Shown here: positions 11,740 to 22,015 of the stretch, piece after piece
Position numbering within the stretch: the stretch's first letter is position 1
Layout: the number at the start of each line of letters is the position of its first letter
Assembly: GCF_036323735.1 (NCBI RefSeq)
Contig: NC_086031.1
Coordinates: 34,601,725-34,665,724 of the forward strand
Origin: Rattus norvegicus
Lineage: Eukaryota; Chordata; Mammalia; Rodentia; Muridae
Length of the DNA stretch: 64,000 nt
Reading direction: 5' to 3'
Notes under the pieces: model-generated
Databases searched by the model: none
What the model saw: only the letters and a program-made list of their open reading frames with translations
Told to the model about the DNA's origin: nothing
Program-made: the position numbers and the translations under genes

Positions 11740-11905
11740 CTTCCTGGTGTGTCCAACCTTTTGACATGATGCAGTTTTGTCATCCCGAGTTTATACTCAA
11801 GACTCACAGAATCAAGTTGCAATTATAGTCACATGGAAAATGTTTCCTATGATACTTAAGAGAGTTTACGATTTTGTGTTGGGGTGCATTCATGCTGTGG
11901 ATTAG
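11740..11905. mobile_element. hAT-like non-autonomous DNA transposon (copy 2 of 3)
   Basis: Begins with 'tggtgtgtccaaccttttga', the terminus also seen at about 45986 ('gagtgtccaacattttgaca'). The rest is diverged. Confidence 0.45.
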
Positions 11906-12125
11906 ATATGGCTGGTTGGTCTAGAATAAACTTTCCAAATTAGCAGCAGAACCTGGCTAAACTGGCATGATATCTTTATATTCTTTTCCAGGACAGCCTT
12001 CCCAATATATCTACATGGATATTCAATTATTTGTCTGAATGAAATAGGAATTAAGTGAGAAAGTTCCATGTTTCTGTTAGCTCACAAACACCTCAAGCCA
12101 CATGCTGTAATATGATTGATCCTTT
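11906..12125. other. Unique sequence
   Basis: No supported feature. Confidence 0.35.
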
Positions 12126-12129
12126 GTCT

Positions 12130-12537
12130 CTTGGTTTGCTTTTTTGTTGCTGTGATAAAAAAGACACCATGACCAAATGCAACTTGGGGATGAAATGGTT
12201 TATTTGGGCTTTGATTTTCAGGTTACATTAATAATGAAGGGAACTCAGGGCATGAATTCCATCAGGAACCTTAAGGCAGGAACTGAAGCAGAGACCTAGA
12301 GGAACACTGAGGCTTGCTGAATTTTATTGGTCTGAAATAAGGCCTGTGGTTTGCTCATCTGATATACTGTGGGACCACTTGCCAAGGGATGGTACTACTC
12401 ACAGTAGGCTGGGCCCTTCCACATCAATCATCAATCAAGCAAATGTCCCTATAGGCTTGCCTACATGCCAATCTGATGAGGACATTTTCTCAGTTGAAGT
12501 TTCTTCTCAGTTGACAAAACACTAACCAATACAGTTT
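12130..12537 (-). mobile_element. Rodent LTR-type repeat, antisense, near full length
   Basis: Begins near 'ttgctgtgataaaaaagaca' and ends near 'agttgacaaaacactaacca'. It is a diverged antisense copy of the element inserted in L1 at 30202-30609: both share the 'gcaggaactgaagcag'/'gggcccttccac' type blocks in opposite orientation. Confidence 0.6.
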
Positions 12538-12591
12538 GTGACCAGAATTTCTTCACTGGACATGTACCCAGCTTGTCTCCCAAAGCACAAG

Positions 12592-12593
<2 letters not shown>

Positions 12594-12641
<48 letters not shown>
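12594..12641. repeat. (GT)n microsatellite
   Basis: About 24 uninterrupted GT units, followed by a TA/CA transition. Confidence 0.97.
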
Positions 12642-12644
<3 letters not shown>

Positions 12645-12699
12645 CACACATGTGTCCATGTAAGGACAAACATCAGAGATTGACATCAGATGCTTTAAT

Positions 12700-12925
12700 C
12701 ATGCTGTACCTTATGTTTTGAAAGAGTGTCTTCTCTATGTAGCTAGACTAGCTGGCCAAAATTCTCCAAACATTGACCTGTCACCTACTGCCCAGCATTG
12801 GGGTTGCAGATATTTGCACATTGCCTTGCCTGGCTTTTACATGAGTGCTAGGGATCTGAACTTAGGTCCCCATGATTGCATGGCTGGTACTTTACAGACT
12901 GAGCCATCTCCTCTCCCCTCCTTTG
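12700..12925 (-). mobile_element. Composite SINE (B1 body plus tRNA-like head), antisense
   Basis: An antisense B1-like body ('ctatgtagctagactagctg') is followed by the antisense head 'tgctagggatctgaactta' and 'agactgagccatctcc'. The (GT)n just upstream could be its expanded tail. Confidence 0.65.
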
Positions 12926-13129
12926 ATGATGGAAAGTTGCTTTGTTTGCAGTAGATTCAAAGTCTTCACTGGTTTTTGTAAACTAGCTGCTTGGCTCAGT
13001 TTAATACTCTGTTAATATACACAGAGGAACTATGCCAGAGTCCTCTTATAGGAGGTCTCCATCTTTATATAAAGCAAAGCCATTGTAGAGCAGCAAAGGA
13101 GACCTTGTCTCCTTGTTCTGTAGCTAAAT
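12926..13129. other. Unique sequence
   Basis: Nothing recognised. Confidence 0.35.
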
Positions 13130-13200
13130 ATGGGGCTGGAGAGTAGAGCACCCACTCAGCATGTCCTAAGCACTGGGTTCAACTCTGATCACCACAAAAG
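13130..13200 (+). mobile_element. SINE head fragment (B2/B4 type)
   Basis: 'atggggctggagagtagagc' and 'ctgggttcaactctgatc' match the tRNA-like head. The body is absent. Confidence 0.55.
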
Positions 13201-13399
13201 AAGATCTTTGTAACGCAAATGAGGTGGAGTTTACACCTTCAAGTGTTTGAAATGTGGGTCCCAGCTCAGCATCTGGTAGTGGAGTCAGTAAATAGGTATA
13301 AAAATGCATCATGCACAAGTGCAAAGTGAGCCATTGAAGGGACATGTGATAGGACACAGCTTTTGAGTAGCCAGACTTGTAGTCAAATCCCAGTCACAG

Positions 13400-13735
13400 C
13401 TCTAACTCTAGGGGCTGGAAAGATGCTGTGCAGTTCAAATGTTTGCTATTCAAGTGATGGGAGTTCAGATTCCTACACAAGTGCTGTAAATGCTACATGG
13501 GTGTCTGCCTGTAATTTTAGCCTTGGAAAGTGGAGACAGGAGAGCCTCAAAGCAAGCTGGCTAGGATAACTAGCCCTGCTGGCAAGCTTTGAGTTTGATT
13601 TAGAGAACTCTCTTCAATTAATAAAGCAGAAGATAGATTGAGGATGATTTCCTACATCAGGCTTCCACATGCATGCACACACATATGTACATACACACAC
13701 GTGTACATATGTATACCATGCATATATGCACATGG
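13400..13735 (+). mobile_element. B4/RSINE1-like SINE with CA/TA-rich tail
   Basis: Head 'aggggctggaaagatgctgt', B1-like middle and the 'caggcttccacatgcatgca' end are present in order. The tail is alternating purine-pyrimidine DNA to about 13735. Confidence 0.7.
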
Positions 13736-13754
13736 AGAAGGAAAGAAGAATTGG

Positions 13755-14012
13755 TACCTGGTACCTCTGAACTAGGGAGGTAGCTTTGCTGGTCCAGTGC
13801 TTGCCTAACATACACAAAGCCCCCAGCACTGTATAAACCAGATGTGGTAGTAGCTATGTGTGATCTCAGCACTTGGGAAGTTGAAGCAGAAGTTCAAGGT
13901 AGTCATTGGCATTCTACATTGTGAATTTGAGGAAGCTGGCCTGAAATACATGAAACCCAGTCTTTCTTAAAAAAAAAAAAAGAAAGAGAAAGAAAGGAAA
14001 GAAAAGAAAATG
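13755..14012 (+). mobile_element. ID-B1 composite SINE with A-rich tail
   Basis: An ID-like head ('agtgcttgcctaacatacac') is followed by a B1-like body ('gatctcagcacttgggaag') and an A-rich tail with GAAA units at 13969-14010. Confidence 0.7.
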
Positions 14013-14099
14013 TGGTGTCTCCAGGAGCAATTGGGATCATTAAAGCTGACAGGCTGACTTTAACAGGTCCGTTCCATGATTAGCTGTAATTGCAGAGTA

Positions 14100-14107
14100 A
14101 TGCAAAT
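14100..14107 (+). promoter_or_regulatory. Octamer motif ATGCAAAT
   Basis: An exact match to the POU-factor octamer in the context 'gtaatgcaaatagata'. It is one of three perfect octamers within 650 bases of repeat-free DNA. Confidence 0.4.
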
Positions 14108-14535
14108 AGATACTCATTCGCATGCATTCCCTCGAAACACAGAATCCATATTCATATTCTGAAAAGCATGGTTAGCCTGCTGCTCTCTCAGAAGACATGT
14201 CTTTTTCATATGAATTGGATCCACGGTTATCCTGAGATAGCGTTCACCTTTGAACATCAAACAGGGAGAGACAAAGAGACTACCACTGTCGACTAGCCCC
14301 AGCCATGGAGGTTTGGGTAAAGATAGGAATGTTTGCAGCGCTCTCACAACACCCATCCAAGTGGCATGTGCTGTCCCAGGCCCACATCTGGCCTTTGTCA
14401 CAGGAGCAAATGGGCCTCTTTCTCACTGGTACCTGTGTGTGGTCACTCTGTGCCTACCTGTGTTCGTGTTTGCTAAAAAGAGTTTTGCACAAAGCACGGC
14501 ACGGGATTGGAACGTGAGTGTGTTGAATGGAGCAT

Positions 14536-14543
14536 ATTTGCAT
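14536..14543 (-). promoter_or_regulatory. Octamer motif (ATTTGCAT on plus)
   Basis: An exact reverse-complement octamer within 'gcatatttgcattttg'. Confidence 0.4.
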
Positions 14544-14743
14544 TTTGTAGGCTGTTGTCGAAACCCAGGCTGGGGCTCTGAGCTCTAAAATTGATGAAGG
14601 TGCAGTCTGAATTAATCAGCAAATATATACTAATTCATGCTGACCTTTTTTCAAGCTGCGGCCTTTTATCACTCATGGTAGGTTTTAACACTGGCCTACC
14701 GAGTGTTATTACAAAGGACTCGATGGTCTGTCATAATTATATA

Positions 14744-14751
14744 ATGCAAAT
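14744..14751 (+). promoter_or_regulatory. Octamer motif ATGCAAAT
   Basis: Exact match within 'ataatgcaaatgacatttgc', preceded by a TAATTATA homeodomain-like core. Confidence 0.4.
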
Positions 14752-14847
14752 GACATTTGCTGTTGTGTTTGAGCTTATTCCCTCAGATGTTTCTTTCTAT
14801 TTTTTTTTTATCACACTCCTCACACATCTGTGTCCCCGCCGCCGCAG

Positions 14848-14989
14848 TTCCACAAGCTCCTCCTTTCCCAGTCCCCAAGTTACTAGCAGTGTCTGTCCCG
14901 ACTGTCACGCAGACACGGCCTGCTGTGAAGATCCGGCGGGTGTGACATGTGCCTGTGACACAGGTTATGCCGACAGCTGGTCGGAACAG
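14848..14989 (+). CDS. Candidate coding exon with EGF-like cysteine pattern
   Basis: A strong acceptor precedes it: a T-rich tract from about 14788 and no AG for roughly 40 bases before 'gccgccgcag'. It ends at CAG|GTGTAC. After one leading base, 47 codons are open. Residues 16-40 read C-x2-C-H-x4-C-C-E-D-...-T-C-x-C-x2-G-Y, the spacing of the first EGF-like domain of uromodulin-type proteins. The expected G-D-G and sixth Cys are missing and other exons are not seen. It could be a decayed exon, a non-coding exon or coincidence in conserved DNA. Confidence 0.2.
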
Positions 14990-15389
14990 GTGTACACTGA
15001 TTCCACGTCAAATGGCAACACACATTTGGCTCCCACCCAACGCACAGGCATGAAAAACCTGTTCTCTTCACATTTCTTTGGAGACTGATTGACTGTTCTT
15101 TGACACAGCACACGGTGACTGTAAGTTCCCTGGTTCTCTCTGGCCACTCAGAAGTGTTCCAGAGAAGAACTCAGACAAAACCTCCGCGTGGTACCATGAA
15201 TTATTCATCTGCTTCTTCAGGAGTGGCATGGGGCATGGAAACGCCTCCCTTTAAAATCTGGAAGGCACACTGGATGGATTTGGGTAAAAATCAGCAAGAT
15301 GAATGGCTTTGAGAGGGGAGAAGCACCACACACACCTGCGACTATTTAGACTCTGAGATGATTTAAAAACCAAAGCGTCCTTTTTCAAG

Positions 15390-15725
15390 ATGGGCATGGG
15401 GGTTAGGGAGATGAATCCGTTGGTAAAATGTTCTTATGGTGCAGCATGAGGACCCGAGTTTGATCTCTCAACATCCATGTAAGAAAGCCTCATGTGGCAG
15501 TATGCGTCTGCATTCTCAGGCCTGGGATGACAAGTACAGGAGGATCCTTGAGGGCTGCTGGATTGCCAGTCTAGCTAGATCAGTAGGCTTTTTTCAGGCT
15601 CAGCAAGAAGCCCTACATCAAAATATAATAAGATGGAGACCGATGGAGGAGTACTCCTGACATCAGGCTCTGGCATCCATCTTCTGCACAATGTGCAGAC
15701 AAGGACACGAACACACACTTGGGAG
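15390..15725 (+). mobile_element. B4/RSINE1-like SINE
   Basis: 'gggggttagggagatgaatc' begins the head, with a B1-like centre and the 'catcaggctctggcatcca' end. The compound microsatellite that follows is its expanded tail. Confidence 0.7.
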
Positions 15726-15734
15726 GGGGAGAGA

Positions 15735-15801
15735 CAGACAGACAGACAGACACACACACACACACAGAGAGAGAGAGAAAGAGAGAGAGAGGGAGAGAGA
15801 G

Positions 15802-15842
<41 letters not shown>
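15735..15842. repeat. Compound (GACA)n(CA)n(GA)n microsatellite
   Basis: Short GACA repeats, then CA, then a long GA-rich run. It gives rise to spurious Arg/Glu and Ser/Leu frames on the two strands. Confidence 0.95.
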
Positions 15843-15843
<1 letters not shown>

Positions 15844-16022
15844 GAAGACAGACTGATGGATGGACACAGAGAGACAGACCTAGATGTACTAATGTAGTGA
15901 TTATGAATCAATGATTTTTAAAAAGCACTTTAACACTTTGTCTAAGTAAAATTATCTAATTATCTACCCTTATCAGCGTGGCTATAAATGAGGCTTTGTC
16001 TCTATAAAAACGTAAAACAATA
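15843..16022. other. Unique AT-rich spacer
   Basis: No feature recognised. Confidence 0.35.
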
Positions 16023-16196
16023 GGCCAGCAAGACAGTTCAGTGGAGGAAAGCACTTGTCCTGTACTGTGATTCCCTACGACCCGAGCTTAATCCTTGGAA
16101 CTCAAAGAGAATCAACTCCCTCAAGCTATTCTCTGGATTCTTGACACACAATGTACAATGTGACACATGCCTGCCCTCATTCACAAACATATTATA

Positions 16197-16243
<47 letters not shown>

Positions 16244-16250
16244 ACCAATA
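16023..16250 (+). mobile_element. B3-like SINE ending in (CA)n
   Basis: A tRNA-like head ('ccagcaagacagttcagtgg') and B2/B3-type body lead into an uninterrupted CA run at about 16200-16241. Confidence 0.65.
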
Positions 16251-16259
16251 AAACCAAAC

Positions 16260-16322
16260 TTGATTTTTTTAAAAAACATTTTTAAATTTTTTAAATTAAA
16301 AATTTAAAACTTGAAAAATTGT
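16260..16322. repeat. AT-rich low-complexity sequence
   Basis: Runs of A and T with local dyad symmetry ('ttttaaattaaaaattt'). Confidence 0.85.
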
Positions 16323-17149
16323 GTGTGTGCATGCACATATATCCTATGCTAAGTGTTTTGTCCAAGTAATGAAAGATCTTACTTAAGAAGACATCACTGT
16401 GGCCAAGTGAATTCCACGACAGTTTTGAGAGGTGACATCTGATCAGAACTCTGTAGTTCTTAGTCACGTATAAAGGTCATATTTCTTTTCAGACGTAAGA
16501 CTAGGAAACCTGAGCCGTCTTATCAGGCGTGAGGGAAGTTCCAGAGGATGTCAGATGTACTTCTGGGCCTCCACAAGCTAATCAAAAGCACCAAAGCTTG
16601 TCTCTCCATTTCCAGGAGCATGCAGAAAAAAAGGGGGTGGTAAGGAATGGGGATACTGCAGCCCTTAGTTCCCATTTGACTTCATGCCCTTTCTCTACAA
16701 CCCTGCACCTGTAGTAGTCTACATCTGGGCACAGCTGCCCAGTTTGCTTCCTTCTCTATTTCCCCCCCCTCCCTCCGGGGGGCTGATTGCTACTTTAATT
16801 CTTTAAGTCTTTTCCTTGATTCTTCATTTCTTCTCTTAGGTGTACGAAATAGTTCTGAAACCAAGATGGCTGGAACAGGGAGCACGGGTGGGTTTAAGTG
16901 TGTAATTTGTAAGCTTAGCTGTTGATTTCCAACCTCCTAGAGCCCTAAGGCTCTGAGTAGAAGTCAGTGGGCTTATGTAGGGGTCCATGTGGAAGGCATT
17001 GCTTCTGCATGGATGGTATGTCAGAGCTGTATGCTCAGCTACTGCCAGGGCTGCTGAGGGCTGGCGAAAAGGTGTTAGCCCTTCATGGATTCCTTCCATA
17101 CAAAGTATAAATCTAATAAACTCATCTAAAAAAAAATAATAACACTGCC
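16323..17149. other. Unique sequence
   Basis: No repeat or exon recognised. A 105-codon minus frame at 17153-16836 has no splice context or domain-like pattern. Confidence 0.35.
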
Positions 17150-18115
17150 ACATTCAACTGCTAATGCCTCAGACAGCCTGATACATTTGTAGACAGCCGA
17201 ATCTGAAATCCAGTGGAGAATTCTAAGACGGGTTTATGCGCAGCGTGCTTCTCATAAAACCTTATTTGAACATTTGATTCCAGTTTACATTTTATTAACA
17301 AAGCTCTCATTTTTCACTCAGAATAAGGAAGCGGAGGGAGGAGACATCCACTTCTGAAACTTCAAATCTGTGTCCAAATAACTTACGAGATGGCCACAAA
17401 ATGGACAAGACAGGGACTGCCCTGAGACAGTTACAAAAAAAATATGAAAGAAAGAAAAAAAGAAAGAAAGAAAACCTTAATTAGGATGCAATCCTGGTTA
17501 TTTTAAGCCATACAAAAGAATTTGGCACATAATAGAGTGGCTGTTTCTTGCAGTTCATATGATAAAATTCTCACCAGTCTTAAAATGACAGATGTAATAT
17601 TACCTTTAATAAGTGTCTACCGATGCATGCAAATTGAATTAGATAGTGGGAGTACAAATTTGTCCGATAATTAAGATAAAATTTCATGTCAGTTCAAACC
17701 CTGGTGTATATTAGTAACACTGTATATTTCTTTGCTCTGCTCTCTACTAGTTATCTTTAAAGTGCCTCCCTGATCACTGGAGTGGTCCAGTTAAAGGGGC
17801 AAGAAACATGGCTCTCAAATCACATTATTATCTGTGGTGGAAAATCATAGACTTGATTATTGCTCAGTTTATGCTGTTTAAAATACTAAGCACAATTCAC
17901 ATCATATTGAATAAATCTGGCTATGCATTAACATCACATTTCTGGGGTCTCCTAAGGTATTACTGCGCCCTTAAGTTTAATGCCTAGCTAATACCATTTA
18001 GGGGAAATCAAAACACAAATTTGTAAGTTAATAGCCTTGTCCATTTAGCAAATCTGAGTTTTGAGTGGATTCTTTAGTGCTTTGTTTTGACACTGCAAGT
18101 GAAGTGGATAAGATT
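17150..18115. promoter_or_regulatory. Candidate conserved non-coding element
   Basis: Nearly 1 kb with no recognisable transposon apart from a short A/GAAA run at about 17437-17473. It is AT-rich, with an octamer at 17627-17634 ('gatgcatgcaaattgaa') and GATA- and TAAT-like sites. Nothing suggests translation. The call rests on repeat absence and motif content. Confidence 0.4.
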
Positions 18116-18239
18116 CACACACACACACCCCTTCTCATAAAACCCAGAAGGCCAAAAGAATGAACGTAGACAGACACATGCACACACAGACACATCCCCC
18201 ACCATGGGCAAACAGGCACAAGGCTGTGCCCACAGACAC

Positions 18240-18385
18240 ACAGTTGAAAGGGTATGCGTTGCATGGCATTCAGCTCCATTTTAATACCCTCTGCTGCAGT
18301 GATCACCATTCCCCAAGGGAGGCAAATATCCTGAGCATTATTAAAAGTGGGATTATCCAATCTAATATGAAGACTTGGGAACCAG
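18240..18385. promoter_or_regulatory. Possible small conserved element
   Basis: Unique DNA with 'gggattatccaatctaatat' and 'gaggcaaatatcctgagc' blocks, separated from the larger element by a CA-rich stretch. Weak call. Confidence 0.2.
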
Positions 18386-18512
18386 CCAAGAGTAGTTAGT
18401 CATAACCAGGAGGGGAAAACAAAGAAGACTTATCAGGACTCAGGCCACCAGGTTTGCCATTCCTAAGCTTGTGCCCAGCTGTGGATGACTGACATTACCT
18501 CAAAGGTGACTG

Positions 18513-18722
18513 TTACTTCACTAAACAATGAATACCTTTCAATGCAAAGGTCATTGATGGTGGTAACATTGTCTCATCCATGAAATGTATGAAAGGAAGG
18601 TATATCTTCTTGTTGACCTGCAGCAGGGTACCAATGGCAAAGGTACTGCCCTCTGGAGCCTCATCATATTTGGAGCTTTGCACTATGATGATGATAGGTT
18701 TTGCTTTTTCTGGTAGAAACAT
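18513..18722 (-). other. Open frame of 69 codons, unrecognised
   Basis: A minus-strand frame of ordinary-looking composition in unique DNA, with a stop followed by a further short open stretch in another frame. It could be a fragment of a processed pseudogene, but I recognise no parent and see no poly(A) tail or splice sites. Confidence 0.15.
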
Positions 18723-18829
18723 AATATTCAGCAGGACTAAATTACAAAGCCAGTATTAGAAGAAACCCCAACAAGACTAGGATCTGGAGGTATCCTTTGC
18801 ATAATTATTGAATTGCCATTTCCTGCTAT

Positions 18830-19290
18830 TTAAAACTTTTCTTCCTAGAAAGAAACTCACTAAGAGTCAGGAAGTGAATGAAACTTACAAGGCCCAGAAA
18901 GTCAACAACTCACAGGTTTCAGGAAGCTCCTGAAACTTATAGAATTCACAAAGATCCTGCCCAAGTTTAGATAGGCAGTAATAATTGCTGGGGAGAGGAG
19001 ATTCTGTGAAGAACTTAGCTTCCCCCATACTCCTATAAACTCACTAGCTCACCAAGACAGAGAGTATAGGATTGTTGCTTTGGCCTGTCATTGGTACTCT
19101 GTCTGTGGGGAATAAGGATTTCTTCATTTCTTCCCAAGAAAAGTCACCCAACTCCTTCAAAGATAGCCCTTTGGGAGACCAGACCAGTGTTCTGTGTTGG
19201 TTGTATCTGTTGCTAAATCCAGATGCAGGCTTAAGGGTCCAAGATATCAGAGACTGTGGCAAACCAGAAGGCAAATACCTCTTGGGGGAG
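18830..19290 (+). mobile_element. Rodent LTR-like element
   Basis: The start 'aagagtcaggaagtgaatg', 'tcacaggtttcaggaagctc' and the late 'tgctttggcctgtcattgg' blocks match the element at 11140-11460. It is the longest of the three copies in the window. Confidence 0.65.
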
Positions 19291-19384
19291 AATAACTCCT
19301 ACTCAGCTCTACTAGTCACCGCCATGGATGAAGCCTGCAAAGTGTGCTGCCATCCACCACTTCACTCATGAAATAATCTTGGGG

Positions 19385-19480
19385 AAAAGGTGATGCCTGT
19401 CAGTAAAATGATTCCTTTGCAAGCACAAAGCCTTGAGTACAACTCCCAGAGCCCAAGCAAACCTGTGTGTAATTCTTAGG
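19385..19480 (+). mobile_element. SINE head fragment
   Basis: A diverged tRNA-like head ('atgattcctttgcaagcac', 'aactcccagagcccaagc') that stops where an antisense SINE begins. Confidence 0.45.
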
Positions 19481-19494
19481 ACCTCCTCATCTTG

Positions 19495-19668
19495 CTCTTT
19501 GAGACAGGGTCTCTATCTTTTGCCTCTTCAACACTGAGGTTTACAGCTGCTGGATCCACCACAACAAGTTTTCTTATTCTGTTTTATAGAATCTGAGCTC
19601 AGGTCCTCATGCTTATGTGGGGCAAGAGCCTCACCAAATGAGCTATCTTCTAGCTCTGGCCACTGCTT
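19495..19668 (-). mobile_element. Composite B1/tRNA SINE, antisense
   Basis: 'tttgagacagggtctctatc' is the antisense B1 start and 'atctgagctcaggtcctcat' plus 'aatgagctatcttctagctc' is the antisense head. Confidence 0.65.
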
Positions 19669-19891
19669 CCATTATTATTCATAAACCTATCTTAATTAAG
19701 CATCCTTCTTACTGTTGGAGGCCTATCCATGCTAATGTGAGTGCAACTATAGTTGTAAGATACACGTGGTCCTAGAGTGGGACAGCATCTGGTCACAAGA
19801 CTCAGGAGGGCTTAGTGTTAGTGCAAAAGTATTGCACAGTTAATAGTCACTAGAGCCCCCATGCCAAATCCAAAGATTGAAACCTATAGGC
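19669..19891. other. Unique sequence
   Basis: Nothing recognised. Confidence 0.3.
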
Positions 19892-20110
19892 CAACAATTC
19901 TCAACTTTCCTAATGTGCGGCTGTTTAATACAGTTTATGCTGTGGTGACCCCAACCATGAAATTACTTTTGTCGCTCTTTCATAACTGGCTTTGCTACTG
20001 TTATGAATTGTTATGTAAACATGTAATGTTTTTCAGTGGTCTTAGGTGACCCCTGTGAAAGGGTCATCTGATTCTCAAAGGGGTCACGACCCACACGTTG
20101 AGAATGGCTG
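19892..20110 (-). mobile_element. hAT-type MITE (URR1-like), copy 1
   Basis: Starts 'caacaattctcaa' and ends 'ttgagaatggctg', matching the CAGTGGTTCTCAA terminal inverted repeat. Flanks CTATAGGC and CTATAGAT are a decayed 8-base target duplication, typical of hAT elements. The internal 'gtggtgaccccaaccatgaa' is shared with the other copies. The name URR1 is from memory. Confidence 0.8.
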
Positions 20111-20289
20111 CTATAGATGATGAGTGAGCGTAGAAGTAAGGAAGTGATACTGAGTGGCAGGGAAAATGGAGATTCCAAGACCATGCAGAGATGCTGCGAC
20201 CCAGATCACCAGACACCACAACCCCCTCCTGACAGAAGAGATCCAGAGAATGAGTTGCTGAAGTTCAGCTCTTGTCTGAGTATTTAGAA
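20111..20289. other. Unique sequence
   Basis: No supported feature. Confidence 0.3.
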
Positions 20290-20512
20290 AAGGATTTTGT
20301 GGGGACTGGAGCTCAACGAGAAGTTCAGAGCATGTGCTGTTCTCTCAGAGGATCAGAGTTTGGATGCTGATGCTCATCTAGGGAGGCTCAGAACTTCCTG
20401 CAGCTCCAGCATCCCATGCTTCAGGACCCTCCCCCCAAAGGCACAAGCATATATGTGTACATGATAAATTAGCAAATATAATTTTAAAAATAAAAATAAA
20501 ATCCTTCCTAAA
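20290..20512 (+). mobile_element. B3-like SINE with A-rich tail
   Basis: The head 'ggactggagctcaacgagaa', a B2/B3 body and the A/T-rich tail 'ttttaaaaataaaaataaa' are visible. Confidence 0.6.
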
Positions 20513-20764
20513 AGCACTCTGTGGAAGAAGAGATAACTGTAGGAGAGTCTCCTTGAGTGCCAGTCAGTGTGCTATTGGTTGTTGGTCCCTGCGTTTACGT
20601 TTGTTTTGTTTTTTTAATCAGGGTGCCTTCAGTTTCAGGTCAGCAAGCAACTGTCAAGAAGCAAAGGTCTTCAAGGATTGGTCCCCATCCTTACTGCCCA
20701 GTGGAGTCTAACTCCTGGCCTCTGTAACTTTTCTTGTGCTGTATAATTGCTAATAAGGAAGAAA
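20513..20764. other. Unique sequence
   Basis: Nothing recognised. Confidence 0.3.
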
Positions 20765-21172
20765 CTATCTTAGTTAAGGTTTTATTGCTATGAAGAGACA
20801 CCATGATCACAGCAACTGCTACAAAGGACAACGTTTAATTGGGGCTGGCTTACAGTTTCAGAGCTTCAGTCCATTGTCATCATGGTGGGAATCATGGCAG
20901 TATACAGGCTGACATGGTACTGGAGAAGGAACTGAAAGTTCTACATCTTTATCCACAGGTGGCAGAAGGAAAATTGTATGTGACAATAGGCACAGCTTGA
21001 CCATATATATAAGACCTTAAAGCCTGCCTCAACAGTGATACACTTCCTCCAATAATGCCGCATATAATTGCAACAAGGCCACACCTCATAATAATACCCT
21101 TCCCCATGAGTCAAGCATTCACATACATGAATCTGTGGAGGCCATACCTATTCAAACCACCACAAAAGCCCA
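20765..21172 (-). mobile_element. Rodent LTR-type repeat, antisense, near full length
   Basis: Begins 'tatcttagttaaggttttat' and runs to 'cctattcaaaccaccaca', which are the antisense versions of the family ends. It includes 'caacaaggccacacctcat'. Confidence 0.7.
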
Positions 21173-21544
21173 CCCTTATTTTGAATATAAGACAAGGCCT
21201 GTGTAGAAGCAGCTTTGCGTCCAGTGTAGATCCCATGTACTTTGCCCAATGAATACTTTTAGCAAGAACTCTACACCAGATGTCATCCTCGATACTTAGA
21301 ATTCAAAGTCAAGTGTGTCAACAGAGAGTCTGATAGGGGTAAACTAATAGTGCCTCAATTAATGGTCTCAAAATCATGGGCACCTGTCATGAAGCACCCT
21401 GGGCACCAAGGGTAAGAAGTAGCCTTGCAAGTAGCAAAGACTGAGAACACAAGGGGTCTTCAATGATGCCGCTGATCCAGTGGTTCCATGTCCTTTGAAG
21501 TTAGAAATCCATATTAGGTAACCACCCCAATGCATAAAATGTTA
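21173..21544. other. Unique sequence
   Basis: Nothing recognised. Confidence 0.3.
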
Positions 21545-21695
21545 TTAGTGAAAACACCCACCACAGTGCTGGCAGGCCAGGCCAGGAGGATTTCTGGAAC
21601 TCGCTGGCTAGTCAGTCTTGCTAAATTTTTGAGTTCATGCTTCAGTGAGAGTTATCTCAAAAAAGTGGAGAGTGACTAAGTAAGACACATAATGA
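21545..21695 (+). mobile_element. B4-like SINE, 3' half
   Basis: Shows 'ccaggaggatttctggaact', 'cgctggctagtcagtcttgc' and 'gtggagagtgactaagtaag', which belong to the B4/RSINE1 body. The head is missing. Confidence 0.6.
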
Positions 21696-21912
21696 AAGAG
21701 TAAAAGTGGCCCCAATAGAAGATGAGGGCTGGCCCTCCTTCGGCCCTCTGGGTATGTGTAGATAAAGCCAAGAAACTCTTAACATAGAGTGCATTTTTTT
21801 AACCTTGAACTTGTCTCCAGAAGTGTCCGAAATTAATTTCTATTCTTTATAAGATACCTGCATATGGTATTCTGTTACTGGAGGGCAGTGGACAAAAGCA
21901 GAGATATTCTTC

Positions 21913-21927
21913 ATGTATGTATGTATG

Positions 21928-21961
<34 letters not shown>

Positions 21962-21979
21962 TTTTCTCTAAGTGTTGTC

Positions 21980-22014
<35 letters not shown>
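21913..22014. repeat. (ATGT)n and (GT)n microsatellites
   Basis: ATGT units at 21913-21962, a short break, then GT units at 21981-22014. Together they precede an antisense SINE and may be its expanded tail. Confidence 0.95.

Positions 22015-22015
<1 letters not shown>

Larger units (their letters stand above)
14013..15385. promoter_or_regulatory. Candidate conserved non-coding block with octamer sites
   Basis: About 1.4 kb without any repeat I recognise. Three octamers (14100-14107, 14536-14543, 14744-14751) and several homeodomain-like TAAT cores are present. GC and CpG rise locally at 14835-15010. Open frames of 112 and 165 codons occur on the plus strand, so a coding explanation of part of it is not excluded. 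Deep conservation is inferred only. Confidence 0.4.

Noticed and set aside
14835..15010. CpG island promoter
   Set aside because: About eleven CpGs in 175 bases is a local rise only. The patch is too short and isolated for an island.
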